From CAYFPO01 sp964345035 (GTDB lineage: Bacteria > Fidelibacterota > Marinisomatia > SCGC-AAA003-L08 > GCA-002704045): DNA of 64,000 nt. Positions 56,711 through 64,000 of the stretch are shown piece after piece (position 1 is the first letter of the stretch; the number at the start of each line of letters is the position of its first letter). A model generated the notes under the pieces. It saw only the letters and a program-made list of their open reading frames with translations. It was not told where the DNA came from and ran no database searches. The translations under genes were made by a program, and so were the position numbers. Where the stretch lies: NCBI GenBank assembly GCA_964345035.1, contig CAYFPO010000004.1, positions 1 to 64,000 on the forward strand, written 5' to 3'.

Positions 56711-59700
56711 ATGAAGTTACTGGTTGGTAATGTAAACTATCAGCAAAATCGCTTGCCATTAATATTATTTTTACTATTATATTTTTCTATTAGTCTAACT
56801 CAGGAAATTCCTGGATGTACTAACCCGGAAGCAGACAATTTCAATCCAGAAGCAACAGCATATGATGGATCCTGTATATTTTCTGAAAATCCTTTTGAAG
56901 GTGGTTGGAATCAATCACAATATCAAGCCTTTTATTTATTCCTATCTGCTTCTATTGATGAAATTGACTTAGAAGAAGGAGATTGGATAGGTGCATACAG
57001 AGATATAGATGGAGATGGCTGGGGTGACATACTAGTTGGAGCTGGTGGTTATGGTCTTGATGAATTTAACGATTTTCCTGGCTGGTCAACAGTGCCCGCA
57101 ATGGGTGAAGATCCTACCCCATGGACAGAAGGATACTTACTTGATGGTGAAACTCCAGTTTTTAAAATATGGGATGCATCAACTGGTATTCTCCATGACG
57201 CATTTGCAATCGTTCCGCCCTGGGAGTTCAATGGTGTATTTTTTAATTTTTCCGTAGATGTTATACATGATTGCGCAGATGTTCTTGGTGGACATGCTTA
57301 TATTGACGATTGTGATACCTGTTCCGGCGGAACAACCGGACTTGTTCCCAACGCTGATCTCGATTGTATGGATGTATGCTATGGATTGGCAATAGTTGAT
57401 GATTGTGGAATCTGTTCACTTGGCACATCCGGACATTCTCCTAATGTAGATTTGGACTGTGAAGGTGTATGTTTTGGGGAAGCATTTGAAGATGTATGTG
57501 GTGTTTGTTCAGGCGGAACTACCGAACATGAACCTAATAGTGACCTTGATTGTGCTGGAGTATGTTTTGGCGATGCAATTGAGGAATCATTTTGGTATGA
57601 CTCAGATGGCGATGGATTAGGTGCTGGAGAAGAATATCTTTTATGTACAGGGATGATACCTGATAATTGGGTTGATAATAATCTGGATGAAGATGATAAC
57701 TGTGCATCAAATATTCACGATTGTAATGGTGATTGCGACGGCAATGCTATTATCGATGACTGTGGAATATGTGGAGGTGCCAATGTAGATTTAGATTGTG
57801 AAGGTGTTTGTTTTGGTTCTGCATTTATAGATTATTGTGGTGTATGCAGTGAAGGAACTACTGGACATGGAGCAGGAAGTGATGATAATGGATGTGGATG
57901 TTTTGCTCCTGAGGCTCAAACATATTATCAAGATATTGATGGCGATGGCCTGGGATATGGAGATGGACTTGAATTTTGTGGAGATGAATTTCCAGATAGC
58001 TGGGTATCAAATAATGATGATGCTGAACCAAATTGCGGCACTAATGATACTGATAGTTGTGGTATATGTGCCGGTAATAATGAAGATTTAGATTGTAATG
58101 GAACATGTTTTGGTAGTGCAATAGTGGACGAATGTGGAATTTGTGGTGGTATTGGAGACTCTTGTAATTCACCAACAGCTAACAATATGAATCTGACTAC
58201 TGGTGAGGATACATCAATAGAATTTACATTTGATATGAATGATCCAAATGGTGATGTATTATCTCCGCAAATTCTCATTCCTCCAACATACGGTGAAATC
58301 ACAGTTAACGGAATGTCGGGTATTTATACCCCGGATGTAGGATATATTGGGTTCGATAATTTTACCTATTTAGCTTTTGATGGCAGTTGGACCTCAAATT
58401 CCGCAACCGTTGACATTGAAATTGTTTTAGTAAATGATCCACCATTGGCAGTATCTGAGGAATATATTATGCTGGAAGATGAAATACTTAATATTACTTT
58501 AGTGGGTAGTGATGAGGAAACATCAGAATTGACTTTTGATATTGATACATTTCCACAAAACGGGATATTGACTGAAGAAAGAGCAATAGCTCTCTATACT
58601 TATGTTCCCTTTGAAAATTATTTCGGACCGGACTATTTTGTGTATTCCGTTAGCGATGGTGAAATATCAACCTCTGCCGAAATAACTATTTCGGTACTTC
58701 CTGTAAATGAACCTCCTTTAATCTTTGGACAATCCCACACTATTCTTGAAAATGGCAGTATTTCGATAGAAGTAAGTATGATAGATTATGATGGTGACAA
58801 TTTAGAAATGAACATTATATCGGGGCCTCATCATGGAACAATTACCGGTGATGTAATTAACGGTGCATTTACTTACAATGCTGAAAACGGATTTTATGGT
58901 GAGGAATTAATTGTTGTACAGGCTAGAGAATTGGATACTGAACAAAATCTGACTTCCGATCAATCCTCAATTATAATCAGTATTTTACCGGTTAATGAAG
59001 CACCTGTCTCACAGGATTTATCAATTATTTTAATGGAAGATAGTCAAATTGAAATTGACCTGATTGCAACAGATTCAGATGGAGATGAATTAGAATATAT
59101 AATTGATAATTATCCCCTTTATGGGACACTCACTGGTTCCGGATCTGTTTACACTTATTCTCCATCAGATAACTATAATGGTACTGATTCATTTACATAT
59201 TTTGTAAGTGACGGGTCTGAAAATTCCATTACATCTCAAGTATTACTTGAAATTACGCCCGTAAACGACACACCTACAGCATTGTCGGGAGAATTTGAAG
59301 ATGTAGATCAAAATGGTTTTGTTTTTGTTTTAAATGAATTTATTACTGATCTTGATGGTGATGATTTAACAATACAATTCATTCCTGAAATTGATGGTAT
59401 GGGTTTTTCAGTTTTTGGTGGTACTATAGTTCCTTTGGGTGGGAATACATTTTTATATTCGTCCACTACAATTTTCACTGAAGATTATATTTTATATAAG
59501 GCAAAAGATGGTCAATCTGAGTCAAATGTTGCGACTATTACTTTATATCTATCTTCCGGAAGAGAAACCCCGGATCCTTCTTCACCAATGGCATTCAGTC
59601 AAACAGTTGATATTATGGAAGATACACCATTTGGAATCACATTGGTTGGATTTGATATGACTGCTATGTGGCCGGTTGATGGGAGTGCATTTTTTACAGT

Positions 59701-62700
59701 TTTTAATGGTCCATCACATGGCACATTGGGTGAACCGATTTTATTAACGACTGTTCCGGGTGTCTTGATACAATGGTTTGTTCCATATACCCCAAATTCA
59801 GATTATTCTGGCAATGATAGTTTTGACTATACCGTTCACAATCCGAATAATAACAGCCCTGAATCATATCCTGGTGAAGTTTCGATTACCGTATATGAAA
59901 TAAATGATCCACCAGTAATCAGTACGATAAATGATTTTGCAATGAGTGAAGATGAGACGACCATTTTACCAATATCCTACTCAGATCCAGATAATGATTT
60001 AATTTTTTCAAGCTCATCTACAAATAGTGATGACATTTCAATCTCTTTTTACAATATTTCTGATACAACTGCAGAGGTGATAATTGCACCTCACGCCCAT
60101 ATTTCAGGTGAATTTATTATCACTCTGACAGCAAGTGAATCCGATGGTGATTTACAGGATTCTGAAACTTTTACTTTGACGGTAAATGAAGTAAACGATG
60201 CCCCATCCATGGTGCCCATAGATAATAAAATAACAAATGAGGACCAAACCATTGAGGTTAGCCTATTTGCTGAAGATGTAGATGGGAATGTTACATTTGA
60301 ATTTAGCGTTGTAATAACAGATGGAATGGATTTGGTTTCTGGATCAATCGTCGGAAATGTATTGACATTAACACCAGAACCAAACAAATCAGGTCTCGCT
60401 TCCATTTCTGTAACAGCAAATGATGGTATAGATTCATCTGCTCCTGTTGAGTTTAATTTGACCATTCAAAGTATTAATGATGAACCTGAGTTAGAACCTA
60501 TAGAAAACCCTCCCTTAGCATATGAAGATGGCAGCAATATAAATGTTTATATTTCTCCAATGGATGAAGATGGCGAGAATCTGAACATTGAAATTATTTC
60601 TTCAAATATAGCTCTATTTCCAGAAGGAAGTATTAACGTAGATCCTGTCAATCCGCCTGCAGGGAGTGAAGTTTTAATTAGCTTGGATCCAGCGGACAAT
60701 ATGTTTGGTGATGATATTATCATTGTAAAAGTAAATGATAATATTTCAAGTGTTGCACAACAGTTTGCAGTAGAAGTAGTTTCCGTGAATGATCCGCCAA
60801 ATATTACACCAATTGAAGATTATCAAATAAACGAAGATGGTGTATTGATATTTGATATTTATGCCAATGATATTGAAGGCGATGAGATTGAATATTCTAT
60901 TTCTACAGGAGAAAATTTCAGTGTTGGATTAACAGGTAACACAGTACAAATTATTCCAGAACCTGATTTCACTGGTGTGGAAGAATTTAATATAACAGTC
61001 TCTGATGGTGTCGATGCCTCTTATGATTCTTTTCTTGTTGAGGTAATACCTGTAAATGACCCGCCAATTATAACTTCCTTTCCCGTAGTTACAGCCGTTG
61101 AAGATCAGGAATATTCCTATCTCGTTACCGTTGAAGACGTTGATGATGCAGTATTTTTATATAGTCTTACCAATGCTCCGGAAGGTATGGAAATATCAGA
61201 TATTGGTTTAATCAATTGGATACCCACAGAAGGAATATACAGCTCTGGATCTATTACTGTTTCAGTGACTGATAATGGTGGAGAAATTGCAACTCAGATT
61301 TTTAATATTATTGTTACACCTGTGAATGATCCACCCACTATAATTTCCACACCACCTGTGGATGAAATATCTACAGGAGAAGTATTTACTTATCAGGTAG
61401 AAGTTGATGATCCTGATGATGATCAATTCAATTATATATTAATTAATGCACCATCCGGTATGAATACCTCTAATTCAGGTTTAATAACCTGGACACCTGA
61501 ATTTTCAGGGACCTTCGGTCCTATAACAATTGTAGTATCTGATGGTGGTGAAGATGGTGCTGAACCCGATTCACAGGATTTTAGTGTAATTGTATTTACA
61601 ACCGACTGTTACGGAACTTTGAACGGTTCAGCCTATTATGATGATTGCGGTGAATGCGTTGGTGGTGAAACCGGATTAACTGAGAATTATGCTAAAGATT
61701 GCGCAGGAGTTTGTTTTGGAATTGCATCTATTGATGATTGTGGAGAATGTACCGGCGGTACAATTCCCCTTGAACATAATTATGCATTGGATTGTAATAA
61801 TGATTGTTTTGGATTTGCATTCATGGATAATTGTGGTGTATGTTCTTCTGGTAATACTGAACATATTGCAAATTCAGATATAGATTGTAATGGAGATTGT
61901 GCTCAGGATACTCCGGTAAGTTGTGAAGACGAAAATTGCGGGAATGCTGTAATTGACTTTTGTGGAACCTGTTCAGAAGGTGCAACCGGAATACCTATTA
62001 ACAGTGAAGATTTGGGATGTGGCTGCTTTGCCCCGGATGAAATTGAATACTGGGTAGATGAAGATGCTGACGGGCTGGGCGCTGGTGATGGTTCTTTATA
62101 TTGTCCTGAACTTGGAGATATTTTTACTGACGATACAATTTTTGATTTAGTTCCTCCGGGCTGGGTGAATAATAACGATGACTTCTGTCCGTTGGATAAT
62201 GAAAACGATGCTGATAGTGACGAAATATGTGGTGATGTTGATATCTGTCCATACGATGACGAAAACGATGCTGACAATGATAATATCTGTGGGGATATTG
62301 ATATATGCCCCTATGATGCTGAAAATGATGCTGACAATGATGATGTTTGCGGCGATGTAGATACATGCCCGGGATATGATGATAATCTGGATGCTGATAC
62401 AGATGCAATCCCGGATGATTGTGATACATGTCCTCAGGACGCTGAGAATGATGCAGATAATGATACGATCTGCGGTGACATTGATATATGCCCTTATGAT
62501 GCGGAAAATGATATTGATCTGGATACTGTGTGCGGTGATGTTGATAATTGTCCTGCAATATCCAATGAATCTCAATGGGATTATGATTTGGATGGGGCAG
62601 GTGATGCGTGTGATACTGATGATGACAATGATGATGCCCTTGATGAAAATGACTCCGATGATAACAATGAATTTATTTGCAGTGATAATGATGAAGATGC

Positions 62701-63955
62701 CTGTGATGATTGTTCAAGTGGAACTTTTAATACATCAATGGATGGACCAGATGATGATGCTGATGGAATTTGTATATTAAGTGATGTTGATTTGGTGTTG
62801 GATGATGGGAATAATCTGGTGAGTTTTTATGCATTGCCATCAGATTTATCCATACCGTCAATTTTCAATAGTATGGGAAGTGATATTGTTGCGGTTATTG
62901 GTGAAGGTGTTGTCTCCTATCATCAGGAAAACGGTAGTTGGATTGGTAGCTTAGGAGAATTAAGTCATCCGGACGGATATTGGCTAAAAACCGGATTAGA
63001 AACTCCAGAGGAACCCCGTGAATTTGAAGTGATTGGGACTCCTATTTCACCGGTTACTTATACTTTACATGACGGGAATAATCTTGTTTCTTATCCATAT
63101 CCATTTAGTCAGAGTTTGGAAAGTGCACTACCAGATTATGTTGAATCTGAATTATGGGGTATTGTAGGTGAAGGAGTAGCCGCAACATTGATCGATGGAA
63201 ATTGGGTTGGATCTCTTTCTATATTTGAAGGTGGTAAAGGGTATTGGATAGTATCTAATATAGATGATTTGAGCTTTGAATATAACTCACCTCCTGAAGG
63301 ATTACCGCGAAATGAAATTACTCAGAATGAAATACACCAAGCTCCAACTCCATTTAATTTTGTACAGTCAACAAGACAGGCGTTTTACTTTATTGATAAT
63401 GTCACGTACAATAATAATCCAATTGATTTAGGTGATTGGATAATTGCATATAGAGAAAATGTTGTAGTTGGTGCCAGAATGTGGTCTGGAAACCATACAG
63501 ATATTCCTGTAATGGGATATGATGAATTTTCAAATACTATTGGATATTGTTCAGAAGGAGATATACCACAATTCAAATTGTTTAGAGAATCAACAGGTGA
63601 GCTGATCCAATTATTTACCAATGGAACTGAACCCTGGACAAATATTGGTATTTATACTATAAATGAAATGTCCGATGAACCGCTTGTGCCTAATTCAGTT
63701 TCACTCGGAAATGCATACCCAAATCCCTTTAATGCTTTTACATCTATTGAATTCGGATTATCTAACGATAGTTTTGTTACTATTTCAATCTTCGATATTC
63801 TTGGTAAGAGAATTTCACTATTAGTCAATAATCAGTTTACAGCAGGATTTCACACAATAACCTGGGATGCATCTTTGCACTCAACAGGAGTATATTTTAT
63901 ACAGATGCACACTGAGGGCCAAATTCAAACAAAAAAAATTCTTTTAGTTAAATAG
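56711..63955 (+). CDS. Giant T9SS-type surface protein with Cys-rich, cadherin-like and TSP3 repeats
   Basis: 2,414 residues. Signal peptide, then EIPGCTNPEADNFNPEATAY motif. Cys-rich repeats of about 30-45 residues follow (DDCGICSLGTSGHSPNVDLD pattern, residues ~190-500), then about ten Ig/cadherin-like domains (~490-1640) with VNDPP linkers (Tandem-95/VCBS type). A second Cys-rich block (~1640-1800) and a thrombospondin type 3 calcium stretch (~1830-1990; NDADNDDVCGDVDTCP) come next. After a further domain, the C-terminal sorting domain ends LGNAYPNPFNAFTSIEFGLS and TGVYFIQMH, the type A signal for the type IX secretion system. Very acidic; probably a calcium-stiffened adhesin or surface-layer protein. 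GAGGAGGAGG lies upstream. Confidence 0.93.
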   Translation: MKLLVGNVNYQQNRLPLILFLLLYFSISLTQEIPGCTNPEADNFNPEATAYDGSCIFSENPFEGGWNQSQYQAFYLFLSASIDEIDLEEGDWIGAYRDIDGDGWGDILVGAGGYGLDEFNDFPGWSTVPAMGEDPTPWTEGYLLDGETPVFKIWDASTGILHDAFAIVPPWEFNGVFFNFSVDVIHDCADVLGGHAYIDDCDTCSGGTTGLVPNADLDCMDVCYGLAIVDDCGICSLGTSGHSPNVDLDCEGVCFGEAFEDVCGVCSGGTTEHEPNSDLDCAGVCFGDAIEESFWYDSDGDGLGAGEEYLLCTGMIPDNWVDNNLDEDDNCASNIHDCNGDCDGNAIIDDCGICGGANVDLDCEGVCFGSAFIDYCGVCSEGTTGHGAGSDDNGCGCFAPEAQTYYQDIDGDGLGYGDGLEFCGDEFPDSWVSNNDDAEPNCGTNDTDSCGICAGNNEDLDCNGTCFGSAIVDECGICGGIGDSCNSPTANNMNLTTGEDTSIEFTFDMNDPNGDVLSPQILIPPTYGEITVNGMSGIYTPDVGYIGFDNFTYLAFDGSWTSNSATVDIEIVLVNDPPLAVSEEYIMLEDEILNITLVGSDEETSELTFDIDTFPQNGILTEERAIALYTYVPFENYFGPDYFVYSVSDGEISTSAEITISVLPVNEPPLIFGQSHTILENGSISIEVSMIDYDGDNLEMNIISGPHHGTITGDVINGAFTYNAENGFYGEELIVVQARELDTEQNLTSDQSSIIISILPVNEAPVSQDLSIILMEDSQIEIDLIATDSDGDELEYIIDNYPLYGTLTGSGSVYTYSPSDNYNGTDSFTYFVSDGSENSITSQVLLEITPVNDTPTALSGEFEDVDQNGFVFVLNEFITDLDGDDLTIQFIPEIDGMGFSVFGGTIVPLGGNTFLYSSTTIFTEDYILYKAKDGQSESNVATITLYLSSGRETPDPSSPMAFSQTVDIMEDTPFGITLVGFDMTAMWPVDGSAFFTVFNGPSHGTLGEPILLTTVPGVLIQWFVPYTPNSDYSGNDSFDYTVHNPNNNSPESYPGEVSITVYEINDPPVISTINDFAMSEDETTILPISYSDPDNDLIFSSSSTNSDDISISFYNISDTTAEVIIAPHAHISGEFIITLTASESDGDLQDSETFTLTVNEVNDAPSMVPIDNKITNEDQTIEVSLFAEDVDGNVTFEFSVVITDGMDLVSGSIVGNVLTLTPEPNKSGLASISVTANDGIDSSAPVEFNLTIQSINDEPELEPIENPPLAYEDGSNINVYISPMDEDGENLNIEIISSNIALFPEGSINVDPVNPPAGSEVLISLDPADNMFGDDIIIVKVNDNISSVAQQFAVEVVSVNDPPNITPIEDYQINEDGVLIFDIYANDIEGDEIEYSISTGENFSVGLTGNTVQIIPEPDFTGVEEFNITVSDGVDASYDSFLVEVIPVNDPPIITSFPVVTAVEDQEYSYLVTVEDVDDAVFLYSLTNAPEGMEISDIGLINWIPTEGIYSSGSITVSVTDNGGEIATQIFNIIVTPVNDPPTIISTPPVDEISTGEVFTYQVEVDDPDDDQFNYILINAPSGMNTSNSGLITWTPEFSGTFGPITIVVSDGGEDGAEPDSQDFSVIVFTTDCYGTLNGSAYYDDCGECVGGETGLTENYAKDCAGVCFGIASIDDCGECTGGTIPLEHNYALDCNNDCFGFAFMDNCGVCSSGNTEHIANSDIDCNGDCAQDTPVSCEDENCGNAVIDFCGTCSEGATGIPINSEDLGCGCFAPDEIEYWVDEDADGLGAGDGSLYCPELGDIFTDDTIFDLVPPGWVNNNDDFCPLDNENDADSDEICGDVDICPYDDENDADNDNICGDIDICPYDAENDADNDDVCGDVDTCPGYDDNLDADTDAIPDDCDTCPQDAENDADNDTICGDIDICPYDAENDIDLDTVCGDVDNCPAISNESQWDYDLDGAGDACDTDDDNDDALDENDSDDNNEFICSDNDEDACDDCSSGTFNTSMDGPDDDADGICILSDVDLVLDDGNNLVSFYALPSDLSIPSIFNSMGSDIVAVIGEGVVSYHQENGSWIGSLGELSHPDGYWLKTGLETPEEPREFEVIGTPISPVTYTLHDGNNLVSYPYPFSQSLESALPDYVESELWGIVGEGVAATLIDGNWVGSLSIFEGGKGYWIVSNIDDLSFEYNSPPEGLPRNEITQNEIHQAPTPFNFVQSTRQAFYFIDNVTYNNNPIDLGDWIIAYRENVVVGARMWSGNHTDIPVMGYDEFSNTIGYCSEGDIPQFKLFRESTGELIQLFTNGTEPWTNIGIYTINEMSDEPLVPNSVSLGNAYPNPFNAFTSIEFGLSNDSFVTISIFDILGKRISLLVNNQFTAGFHTITWDASLHSTGVYFIQMHTEGQIQTKKILLVK

Positions 63956-64000
63956 TAAACATAAAAAAAATAATTACAAAATATTTTATTAAATCATCCT

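Noticed and set aside
62124..62780. His/Tyr-rich and Met-rich ORFs, or a repeat array, in the TSP3 region
   Set aside because: They are other frames of the acidic Asp/Asn-rich calcium repeats in the giant protein; the repeats are degenerate coding repeats, not CRISPR.
63956..64000. Feature after the giant gene
   Set aside because: Only 45 AT-rich bases remain; no hairpin or start is visible.

Overview
The window is AT-rich bacterial chromosome carried on a scaffold with one 100-N gap (24655-24754). The gene content suggests Candidatus Marinimicrobia (SAR406/Neomarinimicrobiota) or a close relative. The reasons are a type-IX-secretion-like C-terminal sorting domain on a 2,414-residue cell-surface protein, dockerin-like C-termini on other exported proteins, a TonB-dependent receptor with a carboxypeptidase-like plug extension, and an aromatic amino acid catabolic cluster. 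The assignment rests on gene content only.

Layout. 1-5200: a secreted His/Glu/Pro protein, a PpiD/SurA-like isomerase, tRNA-Ala, then a rhodanese, a MauE/DoxX-like protein and an UshA-like protein whose frame is interrupted by one TGA followed by a bacterial SECIS-like hairpin, and a Gly-Cys-Leu tRNA cluster. 5250-10890: a TPR/LysM lipoprotein, pyrK-pyrD, an RlpA-like protein and cdsA. 10907-22720: a peptide-type ABC transporter (binding protein, two permeases, ATPase) with a seven-gene module (MutL/GlmL-family ATPase, a KOW-like protein, a small protein, a DUF6754-like protein and three membrane proteins) lying between the permeases and the ATPase. 22725-24840: an ALDH7-type dehydrogenase and two tRNA-Ser genes separated by palindromic repeats and the gap. 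24900-25354: a candidate antisense-SD small RNA and a 35-residue acidic ORF. 25490-35083: a minus-strand cluster that runs phenylalanine to acetoacetyl-CoA (HPPD, homogentisate dioxygenase, BolA, monothiol glutaredoxin, FAH-family hydrolase, flavin reductase-like protein, acetoacetyl-CoA synthetase, phenylalanine hydroxylase), interrupted by a decayed protease gene. 35212-47065: an SDR, a methyltransferase, a PuuD-type membrane protein, a subtilase, a TonB receptor, a BNR/sortilin-like protein and a PQQ sugar dehydrogenase. 47178-54531: a porin, a PstS-like protein, a hybrid kinase, an Hpt protein, an HD-GYP regulator, a Na/Pi transporter and a PhoU protein, which reads as phosphate sensing and uptake. 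54567-56360: a minus-strand metal operon (HMA protein, Cys-rich protein, outer-membrane-like protein). 56711-63955: the giant surface protein.

The most unusual content is two independent candidate selenoproteins. In the UshA-like gene the TGA sits in a Cys-Gly-U motif. In the last gene of the metal operon two TGA codons lie three codons apart directly after the signal peptide (U-Pro-Leu-U). Both are followed by a GC hairpin with a GGUC loop at nearly the spacing known for E. coli fdhF. Ordinary gene calling would cut both genes. The second most interesting content is the MutL-membrane module, which has no glutamate mutase genes beside it.
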